From NCBI GenBank assembly GCA_012517355.1, contig JAAYVD010000134.1, forward strand, positions 62,001 through 126,000: DNA of 64,000 nucleotides, read 5' to 3'. This DNA comes from Candidatus Rifleibacteriota bacterium. GTDB lineage: Bacteria; Muiribacteriota; Ozemobacteria; Ozemobacterales; Ozemobacteraceae. The position numbers were made by a program, and so were the translations under genes. Of the stretch, positions 1 through 8,706 are shown piece after piece; position 1 is the first letter of the stretch; each line of letters begins with the position of its first letter. Below the pieces are notes generated by a model that was not told where the DNA came from, ran no database searches, and saw only the letters and a list, made by a program, of their open reading frames with translations.

Positions 1-141
1 GGCGGCCATGTTCAGGTGCTCGCGCGAGAAGAAGTGCCGGGTCGCCGCCAGCAGGACGATCAGGCACAGCACGAGCAGGACCGCGGGCAGCAGAAAACCC
101 CGCCGCGGCTGGCGGCTGGCGCGGGAAGCGGGCGGTTTCAT
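1..141 (-). CDS. PilX-like / prepilin-like protein, N-terminal part
   Basis: The gene runs off the left edge. Its ATG (141-139) overlaps the TGA of the upstream prepilin gene by an ATGA, which indicates translational coupling. The 47 visible residues are a basic N-terminus (MKPPASRASRQPRR), a glycine followed by FLLPAVLLVLCLIVLL, and then a charged segment. This resembles class III-type pilin-like and PilX-like proteins, whose hydrophobic N-terminal helix follows a short basic leader. It sits last in a module with a prepilin and a secreted protein, so it is probably a minor pseudopilin. The truncation prevents a firmer call. Confidence 0.6.
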   Translation of the reverse strand, partial: MKPPASRASRQPRRGFLLPAVLLVLCLIVLLAATRHFFSREHLNMAA

Positions 142-812
142 GGCGCGGGGGGCCGGCCCTGGACGATGCCCACCGCCTGGTAGGTCAACGTCTGGTCGTG
201 CCGCGGGGTCACCCAGTCGATCCGCAGGTCGGCGCGGAACATCGGTTCCCGCGCCGATCCCCACCCTGCCAGGCGTCGCAGGGCCAGGCGTCGGGTGTAT
301 CCCGTCGGGGCCGGTCCCACGCCCAGGCTCGACAGGGCCAGGCCGCCGGGCAGCTCGGAATCGACGGTCGGGGCCAGTTCGCACAGGACGCCCGGCGCGG
401 CGTTCTTCAGGCCGGCCAGCAGGGAACTGGACAGGCTGGCGGCCAGCGACAGCTCGCGCGCCGCCCGGACCGCCCGCCGGCTCCCGGAAAAGACCGACCA
501 GACCGGCCCCAGCACGGCCAGCAGGATGACGATGGCGACCAGGATCTCGACCAGCGAAAACCCGCCGGCCACCCCCGGCCCGAGGTCGGAAGCGGCCCTC
601 GGCCGCCAGAGATGACGGCGCGCCCTCTCCCTGGCGGGCACCGTAGAGGGACCGACCGGGACGAAGTTGGAAGGGCTTCCCCATTGCCGCCACGGAAGGG
701 GGAGCAAAGTCCCCGTTTCACGCACCGCAAGAGGGCTGACCGACGCGACGTCAAAAGGGCTTCCCCCTGACCGCCACGGAGCGCGGCGCGAAACGCGGGT
801 TTCGCGCATCAT
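138..812 (-). CDS. prepilin-like protein with repeat-derived long leader
   Basis: A type IV prepilin-like N-methylation signal, GG|FSLVEILVAIVILLAVLG, lies near residues 83-100, with the conserved Glu five residues after the cleavage point. It would be processed by a prepilin peptidase and inserted in the inner membrane. The odd part is the leader: about 84 residues instead of the usual 5-30, encoded by two copies of the dispersed hairpin repeat (650-825) read in frame. The ATG at 812 has no good Shine-Dalgarno. The reading frame stays open upstream to a CTG at 872, six bases after an AGGAGG inside the end of the preceding gene, so the true start is uncertain. It overlaps the next gene by ATGA. 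Confidence 0.75.
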   Translation of the reverse strand: MMRETRVSRRAPWRSGGSPFDVASVSPLAVRETGTLLPLPWRQWGSPSNFVPVGPSTVPARERARRHLWRPRAASDLGPGVAGGFSLVEILVAIVILLAVLGPVWSVFSGSRRAVRAARELSLAASLSSSLLAGLKNAAPGVLCELAPTVDSELPGGLALSSLGVGPAPTGYTRRLALRRLAGWGSAREPMFRADLRIDWVTPRHDQTLTYQAVGIVQGRPPAP

Positions 813-825
813 GGAGAGAGGGCCG
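650..825 (+). repeat. two tandem copies of the dispersed multi-hairpin repeat (R1, R2)
   Basis: R1 is about 650-737 and R2 about 738-825. Both show the family layout: a CCGAC...GTCGG-like hairpin, a GGGC-rich outer stem, a central GCCGCCA hairpin and a GAAAC/GTTTC hairpin. R2 carries GCGAAAC-GCGG-GTTTCGC. They lie in the leader-coding part of the minus-strand prepilin gene, which reads them in the antisense orientation. The copies are imperfect, so the borders are approximate. Confidence 0.75.
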
Positions 826-873
826 CCACGGAAGCTGGGATCAGCCCTTCGGCCGCGGATCGCGATGCCCAGG

Positions 874-1854
874 TCAGTCCTCCTGGAAGGCGTACCGCAG
901 CAAGGGGGTGCCGTCGCCGAAATCCCCGTCCAGCCGGAAGGTCACGGTCTCGCCCGCCTGCAGACGCGTCTCCACCGTGGTCTCCCGCGGGGAGAAATCG
1001 CCGGGTTTGGGTTCGAAGATCGAGTCGGGAGCGGGCTTGCCATCCACGGACAACGGGGAGGGATCGACCCCGCCGGTCCGCGACCAGGACAGCCAGGTCC
1101 GTTGTTTGCCGCCGCCCGCGATGCCGACTTCCAGGGTGGCCGGGCCGTAGGTGGACAACTTCGCCGTCACGCGCAGGGTTCCCGGCTTCGGTGCCGTAAA
1201 GGTCTTCGTGCCAGGGTCAGACGCATCCATCGTCCCGGCCGGCCCACCTGCTGCGGTCCGGCCACCGCCGAGGACGTCATCCAGAGTGGCATCGCTGTCG
1301 GACGGCCGGCCCTTCCCGCTGCCGCCCCCCGTCAGGGAACCGCCCTTCAGCAGCCGCACCGTTCCCGCGAAGCCCGGACAGGACAGCCGGCCGATGGTGC
1401 CGGTCCGCGCGATGCGCAGCGCGAAATCGCCGGCTCCCTTCCCGTCGAGGGTGACCTTGCACCGCTTCGCCTGGGGATCATAGGCGATCCGCAGGCAATG
1501 CCGGCCCTCGTAGTTGTCGACGATGGCGTAGTGGTCCTTCTCCCCGTTGGGGTTCCGGATCCGGCCGTCGGTGGCGCTCACGAAATAGACGCTGCCGCGC
1601 GACAACCGGATGCACCCGTTCTCGAAGAGGTCGAGAGAGGTGTTGTTCCCGCCATCGTAGACGTAGCGCTTCGCCGTCCATCGTCCCAGTTTGACCGCAT
1701 CGAACTCGCCGTCGAACTCGAGCGTCCAGGCCGCCCCCAGGGAGGCCCCGACGTTGACGGTCCCCCCACGCTGCACCGTCAGCTCCTGGCCCGCAGCCGC
1801 CAGGGTCAGTCCGACAAAGGCCACCAGGCCCAGCAGCATCCATCCACGTTTCAT
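874..1854 (-). CDS. secreted protein with DATLDDVL motif
   Basis: The start is set by AAGGAG seven bases before an ATG that opens a typical signal peptide (MKRGWMLLGLVAFVGLTLAAAGQ). The N-terminal 160 residues match no family I recognise. After a Gly/Ser-rich linker comes DSDATLDDVLGGG, then a C-terminal domain of about 110 residues containing KPGDFSP. This whole C-terminal half is paralogous to the C-terminus of the secreted protein at 49806-50735, which shows DNDATLDDVLNGG and NPGDFSP. Both copies lie next to paralogous prepilin genes (2260-2760 and 50901-51434). Function is unknown; a role on or near the pseudopilus is inferred from that pairing. Confidence 0.8.
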   Translation of the reverse strand: MKRGWMLLGLVAFVGLTLAAAGQELTVQRGGTVNVGASLGAAWTLEFDGEFDAVKLGRWTAKRYVYDGGNNTSLDLFENGCIRLSRGSVYFVSATDGRIRNPNGEKDHYAIVDNYEGRHCLRIAYDPQAKRCKVTLDGKGAGDFALRIARTGTIGRLSCPGFAGTVRLLKGGSLTGGGSGKGRPSDSDATLDDVLGGGRTAAGGPAGTMDASDPGTKTFTAPKPGTLRVTAKLSTYGPATLEVGIAGGGKQRTWLSWSRTGGVDPSPLSVDGKPAPDSIFEPKPGDFSPRETTVETRLQAGETVTFRLDGDFGDGTPLLRYAFQED

Positions 1855-2259
1855 CGTCGCTCTCCTTCTCTCATTCACATCGTTCGGAAGACCTCCCTGG
1901 CCGCGGGAACCACCGCCCGCTCCAGTTACCCCATCTTCCCATAATTCCCCTCAGGAGGGCCACCAGAAATTGCCAGTGGCCGGCCCCTGCTCGTGGCATC
2001 CCAGGTCTGCGAGAATGGTCTTCACCACAACCCCGGCCGGGTCTCCAGGCGGCGGACCGAAGCCACGGCCTGGCCAGCCTCTGGAAGCGGGCCCGTGGCC
2101 CCGAGTGACACGGGCTGCCCACGCCACCATCCATGATGGCCAGGGGGATGGCTGGCATCGTGTCGGCCGGCTCCCTGGCGGGGCGCGGAACGCGGAACGC
2201 GGCTTCCACGCCGTCCTCCGTGGCGACTTGGGGGCTCCTCCCACATCCGGTCGGCTGGA
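1855..2259. other. 405-bp stretch without a supported gene
   Basis: Between a minus-strand prepilin gene and the secreted-protein gene downstream of it. Open frames here have atypical composition and no recognisable motif. Apart from the AAGGAG binding site of the downstream gene, I see no clear terminator, promoter or repeat. Confidence 0.4.
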
Positions 2260-2760
2260 CTATCGCCGGTCCATGGAAAGCCGCTCCTGGCCGGAGTAAA
2301 GAACCCCCCCGTCGGGCAGGCCGATCTTCAGGCAAAGTGCCTGTTCCTGGACAGAGCCCGGGGAAGGGGTGAGTTCCCAGAGGTAATCCCCGCCCACCAC
2401 CGCGTCGAAATCGAAAAGGCGTGGGCCCTGACCGGGCACCGAGCGCCTCACCTTCCCCCGGGTCCAGGACCAGGTGACCGTGCCCACCACGGGCAGTCCT
2501 TCCCCATCGAGCCGGGCCACGGCCAGGACCAGCCGGTCCGGGCCGGAGGCCACGGCGGTGGCGCTGCGGAAATCCTCGCGCAAGACCGCCCACAACGAGT
2601 CGGCGAGGCGGGCGACCTCGGCCTGCCGCCCGTCGTGCTGGTTCTGGCGCGAGGCCGAGGCCAGGACCGTCCAGACCACCGCCCCGAGCAGGGCGGCCAG
2701 GCAGGCCACGATCACGATCTCGGCCAGGGTCAGCCCGCGCCGCGAAACCGGGCCGTTCAC
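2260..2760 (-). CDS. prepilin-like protein (GspJ/minor pseudopilin type)
   Basis: 166 residues. The leader MNGPVSRRG| is followed by LTLAEIVIVACLAALLGAVVW, a class III/type II pseudopilin N-terminus with Glu at +5. The GTG start overlaps the TGA of the upstream ankyrin/FGE-like gene (GTGA at 2760-2757). The globular part is closely similar along its length to the protein at 50901-51434: both have LREDFRSAT / LRDDLRTAT, a VTWxWxRG block and end near YSxQERxS. The two are therefore duplicated genes. Probably a minor pseudopilin in the inner membrane; the partner machinery is not in the window. Confidence 0.8.
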   Translation of the reverse strand: MNGPVSRRGLTLAEIVIVACLAALLGAVVWTVLASASRQNQHDGRQAEVARLADSLWAVLREDFRSATAVASGPDRLVLAVARLDGEGLPVVGTVTWSWTRGKVRRSVPGQGPRLFDFDAVVGGDYLWELTPSPGSVQEQALCLKIGLPDGGVLYSGQERLSMDRR

Positions 2761-4211
2761 GCTTCGAGAGCCAGCCGCAGGGCGAACGGCGGTTCACCGG
2801 GCTGCCCCACCCGGACGATGGGGATGCCCTTCCCCGTCACGGCCGGTGGCGAGGTGGCATCCCCGCCACAGGCGAACAGGCCGTCGCAGGTCTCGTAGCC
2901 GTCGGTCACGTTGCGGAACATGTCGACCGCCTCGGTGGCGAATTCCCAGGTCGCCAGCCCGAACCGGTCGAACCCCGGCGCGGTTCGCATGCCGCCGCCG
3001 GCATCCACCCGCGGGTCGGCAGCCATGGCGGCCAGGTCCCGCCAGGGCGTTCCGCGTTCGAACGTGGTCGGCAGGCTGAACGCCGCCCCCTGGTCCTGGT
3101 CGCGGCACCACCGGCGCAGGTGCACGACGGTCGGATGCGCATCGATCCCGGCAACCTGGGCGTCACCCCCCGGAAAGCAGACGGGAAGCACCCACTCGGC
3201 CACCCGCGGGAACCGGTATACCACGCCCAGATGCCCTTCCAGGCCGTTGAGGGCTTTCATGAACCGGGCCATCAGATCCCCCCAGCGGTACCCGCCGTCC
3301 ATCGGCAGGACATCCTGGTCGCCGCCTCGGAACCCGGGTGGCCGTTCCCCCATGACCTGCCGCCACTGGCCGGCAGTCACCGGGGTGCGGGCCAGGAAGA
3401 CGCCATGTTTCCTCCCCGGGAGATGCCGGCCGGGCGGGATGACCAGGAGGAACTCCATGCCCGCGGAGTTGACCGCCTTCCCCGCAGCGAAGGTGATCCC
3501 CCGGACCTGGCGGCGCTCCCGGCAAGGCTTCAAGCCGAGATCTTCCAGGAACGCCCGGATCGCCGACCAGGGGGCGTCTTTCTTCTTCCCCGCCCATTGG
3601 GGATTGGCCTCGACCTCGGCGGCGGCCTCGGCGGCCAGGTCGAGGGCGTTCTTCCCGTCAGGCATGGCGGCCATCACGTCAGCCCCGTGCCTGGCAAACC
3701 GCTGCAGCAAATCGAGGTTGCCGGCCGCGGCAGCCAGCAGGAAGGGGGTCCAGCCGGTCGCCAGCCTTACACCGAGGCGGGCGCCCCGGTCCAGCAACTC
3801 GGCGCAGAGGTCGGGCATCCGGTCGACGGCGAGCAGCAGCGGGGTCCAGCCCGCCGGCAGGTCTTCTCCGTCAGACGGAACATGCTCATCAGCCCGGTGG
3901 TCGGCGGCCGCCCCGGCCTCCAGCAGCAGTCGGACGATGCGGGGCCGGCCCCGTTCGATGGCATTCATCAGGGGGGTGGCCCCATGGCAGTCGACCGGGT
4001 CGGGCGTGGCGCCCTTCTCCAGCAGATATCTCACCCCCTGTTCGAACCCTTCCATGGCGGCGAAATGCAGGGCGGCCCGGCCGTATTCCCCCTGCCAGGC
4101 GGGAAAGCGGGGGTCGGCCAGCCAGGCCTGCCAGGCCGCATGGTCCTTCTTCCGGGCAGCCTCCCAGACCGCATCCGCGTCGAACCCGCCGGCGTTCTTC
4201 CCTTTCGTCAC
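2757..4211 (-). CDS. ankyrin-repeat protein with FGE/sulfatase-modifying-like C-terminal domain
   Basis: The GTG at 4211 overlaps the TGA of the peptidase gene and follows AGGAGG by five bases, so upstream in-frame sequence is rejected as start. Residues about 40-195 form ankyrin repeats (GRAALHFAAMEG, GATPLMNAIERG, GWTPLLLAVDR, GWTPFLLAAAAG, GKNALDLAAEAA). From about residue 235 the sequence resembles the formylglycine-generating-enzyme-like fold: GMEFLLVIPPG, then ARTPVTAGQWRQVMGERPPGF, then FGLATWEFATEAVDM. The fold is often used without sulfatase activation, and I do not see a clear catalytic Cys pair. The combination with ankyrin repeats is unusual. Cytoplasmic, since there is no signal peptide. 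Substrate unknown. Confidence 0.75.
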   Translation of the reverse strand: MTKGKNAGGFDADAVWEAARKKDHAAWQAWLADPRFPAWQGEYGRAALHFAAMEGFEQGVRYLLEKGATPDPVDCHGATPLMNAIERGRPRIVRLLLEAGAAADHRADEHVPSDGEDLPAGWTPLLLAVDRMPDLCAELLDRGARLGVRLATGWTPFLLAAAAGNLDLLQRFARHGADVMAAMPDGKNALDLAAEAAAEVEANPQWAGKKKDAPWSAIRAFLEDLGLKPCRERRQVRGITFAAGKAVNSAGMEFLLVIPPGRHLPGRKHGVFLARTPVTAGQWRQVMGERPPGFRGGDQDVLPMDGGYRWGDLMARFMKALNGLEGHLGVVYRFPRVAEWVLPVCFPGGDAQVAGIDAHPTVVHLRRWCRDQDQGAAFSLPTTFERGTPWRDLAAMAADPRVDAGGGMRTAPGFDRFGLATWEFATEAVDMFRNVTDGYETCDGLFACGGDATSPPAVTGKGIPIVRVGQPGEPPFALRLALEA

Positions 4212-6385
4212 GACCGCCTCCTCTCCCGGCGGGCCACCCGAGGCCGTCCCGGGGGCAGCCCCAGTTGCCAGGCGGCGAACAGTCTCATGTCGACCTGGTC
4301 GCGGATCCGCAGATGGAGCGGCTTTCCCATGCCGTGGCCGGCGTCCTGGTCGATCCAGGACAGCACCGGCCGCTCGGCGTGGGGCGAGCCGGTGACGGTC
4401 TGCAGCAACGCCGCCATCTTGCGGGCGTGGCAGGGATGGACCCGGGTGTCGTGCTCGCCGCTGAACAGGAAGACGGCCGGGTAGGGATACCGCGGCAGAA
4501 CCTGGTGGTAGGGGGAATATCGGCGCAGCACGGCGAACTGCTCCGGATCCTCGGCCGACCCGTATTCCGGCACCCAGTAGCGGGCCATCAGGAAGCGCTG
4601 GTAGCGCAGCATGTCGAGCAGCGGCACCCCGACGATGGCGGCGCGGAACAGGTCGGGACGCCGCGTCAGCATCGCGCCCGCCAGCAGCCCACCGTTCGAC
4701 CGGCCGCTGACGGCCATTCGTCCAGGGTGCGACCAGCCCTCCGCGATCAGCCACCCCGCGGTCGCGGCGCAGTCGTCGAAGGTATTCTCCTTGTGCGCCC
4801 CCATGCCGGCCAGGTGCCAGGTATCGCCGTATTCCCCGCCGCCGCGCAGGTTGGCGATCAGGTAGACACCGCCCCGCTCCAGCCAGGGAATGACGGTCGG
4901 ATCGAAAGCCGGAGTCAGCGAGTGGTTGAACCCGCCGTAGCCGTAGACGATGGCCGGCCGCCCACCGTCGGGCTTCAGCCCGCGCCGGCGCAGCAGGAAA
5001 AAGGGGATGGGCGTGCCGTCACGCGACACCGCCCGGTGCTGCGTCGTCTCGAAACGCGCCGGATCGAAGGGGGCGCGGATGCGCTCCCAGGGCGTCCGCA
5101 CCAGGTCGGTCAACCTGACCCGCTCGATGGTGCCCGGCTCGCCGAAGGAGGTGAAGCAGACGAACGCGTCGTCCGACTCCTCGTCGAGCGAGATCTCGGC
5201 GGAACCAGGCCCCGGCAGGGGAATCTCCCCGAGGGCCTTGCCGTCCAGGGAATGTCTCCCCAGGCGGGTCACCGCGTCCTGCACCGACACCGTCACCAGG
5301 TGGCGGTGCGACACCTCGAAGTGCTCGAGGACCGCCCGCGGATGCTCGGGCACCACCTCGCGCCAGTGGGCCAGGCCGGGGGTGGCGAGCGGCGCGGTGA
5401 CGATGCGGCCGCGCGGGGCTTCGTGCGTCGTCTGCAGCAGCAGGCGGCCGTGCGACACCATGCCGGTGGTGACCGAATCGGAACCGGTGATGATCTCACG
5501 GCGTTCCAGACGGCCGGTCTTCCGCCAGGCGGCGAAGTCGACGAGCCACAGGTCGTTGCTGCGGGTGCCGGTGTAGTAGCCCAGCGTGAGCCAGCGCCCG
5601 TCGCGGCTGAGGATGCCGTACGGGCCCCAGGTGGTGGCCAGCGGCCCTTCCCTGAGCTGTTCGAACACGACGGGGTCGGCGGCGGGGTCGTCACCCATGC
5701 GGTGGAAGCGGATCTGCCGCGAGTAGGGGTTGTCGACGTCGGCCAGCCGGCTGTAGAGCAGGCCGGAGCCATCGGGCAGCCAGAAGACGCCCGACACCTT
5801 GCCGCAGAGGGTTTCGCCGGCAACCGCGCCGGAAGCCACGTCGAGAAACCGCAGGACGACCTTCTCGTCGCCGGCCGTGTAGGTGCCGAAGGCGACGATG
5901 TCGCCGTCGGGGCTGGGCACCAGATACGCGAGGGCCAGCAGGCCCGACGGGTCGAGGGCATTGGGGTCGTACAGGACCCGCTCCCGCCCACGCAGCCCTT
6001 CGCGGATGCAGAGAACGGCCTGGTTCTGGTCGCCCCGCCGCCGGGTGTAGAACAGGCGGTCGCCGCGGACCACGGGCAACGAGACGGCTCCGAGGCCCAT
6101 CAGCCGGCGCAACCGCCCTTCCCACCAGGCCCGGCCCGGCAGTCCGTCGAGGACGGCCCGCGTATGGGCATTCTGGGCGCGGGTCCAGGCGCGCACCGCC
6201 GGAGTGGGGTTTCCCGTCTCGTCGCCCTCCAGCCACCGGAAGGGGTCGGTGATCGTCTGCCCATGAAGAGTCTCGGTGACGGGGCGCGGCCGGCTGGGCG
6301 GCGGGCCCTGCCGCAGAGCGCGGCGGGCGGTGGCCGTCAGGCCGCGAGCGAGGGGGGAAGCAGAGGAGCGGCGGGGGTCGGTCAC
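4208..6385 (-). CDS. prolyl oligopeptidase family serine peptidase (S9A)
   Basis: 725 residues, typical for S9A enzymes, which cleave short peptides after proline. Start: GTG at 6385, six bases after AGGAGG. The N-terminus carries the family hallmark TDPFRWLEGD. A beta-propeller follows, then the alpha/beta-hydrolase domain with YGYGGFNHSLTPAF, NLRGGGEYG, the nucleophile in GRSNGG, the acid in SGEHDTRVHP and the histidine in DAGHGMGK, so the catalytic triad is complete. There is no obvious signal peptide, so a cytoplasmic location is likely. It is coupled to the ankyrin/FGE-like gene by GTGA. Confidence 0.93.
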   Translation of the reverse strand: MTDPRRSSASPLARGLTATARRALRQGPPPSRPRPVTETLHGQTITDPFRWLEGDETGNPTPAVRAWTRAQNAHTRAVLDGLPGRAWWEGRLRRLMGLGAVSLPVVRGDRLFYTRRRGDQNQAVLCIREGLRGRERVLYDPNALDPSGLLALAYLVPSPDGDIVAFGTYTAGDEKVVLRFLDVASGAVAGETLCGKVSGVFWLPDGSGLLYSRLADVDNPYSRQIRFHRMGDDPAADPVVFEQLREGPLATTWGPYGILSRDGRWLTLGYYTGTRSNDLWLVDFAAWRKTGRLERREIITGSDSVTTGMVSHGRLLLQTTHEAPRGRIVTAPLATPGLAHWREVVPEHPRAVLEHFEVSHRHLVTVSVQDAVTRLGRHSLDGKALGEIPLPGPGSAEISLDEESDDAFVCFTSFGEPGTIERVRLTDLVRTPWERIRAPFDPARFETTQHRAVSRDGTPIPFFLLRRRGLKPDGGRPAIVYGYGGFNHSLTPAFDPTVIPWLERGGVYLIANLRGGGEYGDTWHLAGMGAHKENTFDDCAATAGWLIAEGWSHPGRMAVSGRSNGGLLAGAMLTRRPDLFRAAIVGVPLLDMLRYQRFLMARYWVPEYGSAEDPEQFAVLRRYSPYHQVLPRYPYPAVFLFSGEHDTRVHPCHARKMAALLQTVTGSPHAERPVLSWIDQDAGHGMGKPLHLRIRDQVDMRLFAAWQLGLPPGRPRVARRERRRS

Positions 6386-6533
6386 GTCAGGCCTCCTGGC
6401 AGGCGAAAAATGGCGCACACCCATACGACCACGAAACCGGCCCGGGCGCAACCCCATTGCGATGAGGGCCACCGCAGGCCCGGTTCCGTTTCCAGCCATG
6501 ACCGCCATGGGCTTTTCCCCGCCCCCGAAGGGG

Positions 6534-8432
6534 TCAGCGGGGCCACACCGACGCCGGGGCGAGCGGGTCGCCGAGAGCCGCGAGAAGAGCCACCATGGCT
6601 TCGACGGCGGCCACCTCGGTGCGGGGCCGGCAGGATTCCAGGCCGCGGGCCACCGCCTGGTCGGCTTCGGCGCGGCGGCCTGCCGGCCGCAAGGCGGCGG
6701 CCTGGGCGAACAGCCACAGGGACCGGGAGGGGTCGTCGGCGGGCACCCGGTCGAGCAGGGTCTGCGCGAGGGACCATTCCCGCAGCCGCAGGCATTCCTG
6801 GAACACCGCCCGGGCATACCACTGGCCGGCTCCTGGTTTCCCCCGTTCCATCAGGTCGAGGGCGGAGACGGCGGCCATCAGCTCATCCCGGCCAGCCAAG
6901 TCGCGGGCCAGCCACCCAAGGTCGGACCCGTCGAGGGGAGCGCCCCGGGGCAACCGCGCCAGGACGGAGAGCAGGGCCCTGGCGAGGCGCGGATGGTTTT
7001 CGACATCGGGCAGGAGGCGGCTCACAAGGACGGCGGCCAGATCCAAGCCGGGAAACCGTCGCTGGACGGCGGCATCATGCTCGGCAGCGACGGCCAGGAA
7101 AGCCTCCAGCAGCGGGCGGAAGGCGTCGGGAGACACCTGGGCCAGCGCCTCGCGCAGGTTGTTGCCGAGGCCGTGGAAGAGATCACTCCGGTCGTCGGCG
7201 TATGCCAGCACCTGCTCGACGTGGTCTCCCAACACTGCCTGGGCCGCCCCCACCCCGCCGACGACGTTTTCCATCAGCACGAGGCAGCCCGTGACAACGG
7301 ATGACCCACCCTCTTTCTGACTGTCGCGGGCGAAGGCGAGCGCCCGGTCGCGCAGACGCCCGGCTTCCGGCAGGCCCAGGACCGACAGGGCGGCGGCCCA
7401 GGAGAAGCAGTCCCAGCCCTCCCGCGTGGTCAGGGTCGCCGGGGCGTTCCACCCCTGGGCGACCGCCCAGGCCCGGGCGGCCTTCTGGTTCCCGGTGGCC
7501 GCGAGCAACAGCAAAAGGTCGAGGAGGGCTTCTGAAATCGCAGCCACCTTGGCTTTGGGCAGCAGAGGAACGATGGCCGCGGCCACGGCCCGGGCCCCCG
7601 CCTGGTCTCCTGCCAGCCACCACGCCCAGCCGGAACAGCCCAGCCAGAGCACTTTCTCTTCCGGTGAAGGAAGCCGCTGGAGTGCGGCAAGCCAGACCGC
7701 ACGGGCCTGGCGGCGCCAGGGCAGGGAACCGGACAACCGCGCCGCCACATCGACGCCCCGGTTGGCGTCGCGAGGCGGCCCGCCCTGGCCACCGCCCAGG
7801 AACTCATCCAGCAGGGTGTCCCAAAACCTGCGGTCGGCTCCCGGCAGCAGCCATTCGAAGGCCGTGACGAGGTCAAACCCCGAAATCCGGTCAGGGGTTG
7901 GGACCCGGTCGGCGGGGGCCCGACGCCCGATCAACCGCAAACCCAGGAAAAGAGCGAGACGCCAGTCCCGGTCGAAGTCGAAAGCAGCGATTTTGGGGTG
8001 CAGACGGGCCAGGGTGTCCATCTGGGCCAGGGCCAGATCGAGCAGGCGGCCCGCCCACCCCTGCCACCCGGGAACCAGGGCCAGCCGAAGGCCCGCCCGC
8101 GCCAGCAGCACCCCGGCCCCCTGGGGGTTGCCCGCCCGGCCGACCGCCGCTTCCCAGGACCGCCACGGAACGCATTCCACCTGCGGAAAGGCGGCGATCT
8201 TCCCGAGATGGGCCCGGAAGGAATCCCCGTCCTCCAGGTCGGCGCCGGCCTGCAGGGCAAGCGCCAGGGCGTCGCCCGCCGTCCGCAGATACCCGGCAGT
8301 GGCCAACGGTTCGGCCACGGCGCGCAGGGCCGCCCCCCGGGAGGCCGGGTCGGCCACGGCGCGGGCCCGTTCGTAGGCCCGCCGCAGCAGGCAATCAGGC
8401 AACAGCCAGGCCCGGAACCGCGCCAGCACCAT
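6534..8432 (-). CDS. alpha-helical repeat protein of unknown function
   Basis: 632 residues, Ala/Leu-rich and helical throughout, with TPR-like spacing (ALRAVAEPLATAGYLRTAGDALALALQAGA; ALLSVLARLPRGAPLDGSDL). No signal peptide, membrane segment or catalytic motif is visible. The ATG at 8432 has a weak AAGGG-like site upstream. The end overlaps a CCCC-TTCG-GGGG hairpin (6522-6533 on the minus strand) without a T tract. It precedes the peptidase gene by 148 bp. The family is not recognised; a scaffold or regulatory solenoid is the most that can be said. Confidence 0.6.
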   Translation of the reverse strand: MVLARFRAWLLPDCLLRRAYERARAVADPASRGAALRAVAEPLATAGYLRTAGDALALALQAGADLEDGDSFRAHLGKIAAFPQVECVPWRSWEAAVGRAGNPQGAGVLLARAGLRLALVPGWQGWAGRLLDLALAQMDTLARLHPKIAAFDFDRDWRLALFLGLRLIGRRAPADRVPTPDRISGFDLVTAFEWLLPGADRRFWDTLLDEFLGGGQGGPPRDANRGVDVAARLSGSLPWRRQARAVWLAALQRLPSPEEKVLWLGCSGWAWWLAGDQAGARAVAAAIVPLLPKAKVAAISEALLDLLLLLAATGNQKAARAWAVAQGWNAPATLTTREGWDCFSWAAALSVLGLPEAGRLRDRALAFARDSQKEGGSSVVTGCLVLMENVVGGVGAAQAVLGDHVEQVLAYADDRSDLFHGLGNNLREALAQVSPDAFRPLLEAFLAVAAEHDAAVQRRFPGLDLAAVLVSRLLPDVENHPRLARALLSVLARLPRGAPLDGSDLGWLARDLAGRDELMAAVSALDLMERGKPGAGQWYARAVFQECLRLREWSLAQTLLDRVPADDPSRSLWLFAQAAALRPAGRRAEADQAVARGLESCRPRTEVAAVEAMVALLAALGDPLAPASVWPR

Positions 8433-8706
8433 CCCTTGCCGCCCACCTCAATGGGGATGGCCGGCCATCTCCTGCGTTGCATACAGGCGTGGCCGGCTCG
8501 ACGGATTCTACCGGAATCCGCGTGGACAGGCAAGTTCCACCGAACCCAAGCGTCCCCTGCACCAGGAGGGTATCCGACCGGAACCTGGCCACCAGCCCCA
8601 CGGCCCAGGCCCTGCTGCCCTGGGGTCGTGGCGGTCAGATGGTATACTCGGCGGGAGGGCGGCGACGCCCTTCCCCGCCTGATTCTCTGCGACCGGAGGT
8701 TTTCCC

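Noticed and set aside
1871-2797. 308-codon minus-strand frame overlapping the prepilin at 2260-2760
   Set aside because: Different frame from the clear prepilin signal; only Arg/Gly/Pro-rich shadow sequence.
3120-4484. 454-codon plus-strand open frame
   Set aside because: Antisense to the ankyrin/FGE-like gene, with low-complexity composition and no recognisable domain.
4265-7294. 1009-codon open frame on the plus strand
   Set aside because: It lies antisense to the prolyl oligopeptidase and helical-repeat genes, has Arg/Pro/Gly-skewed composition, no motif and no ribosome binding site. Long antisense frames are expected at this GC content.
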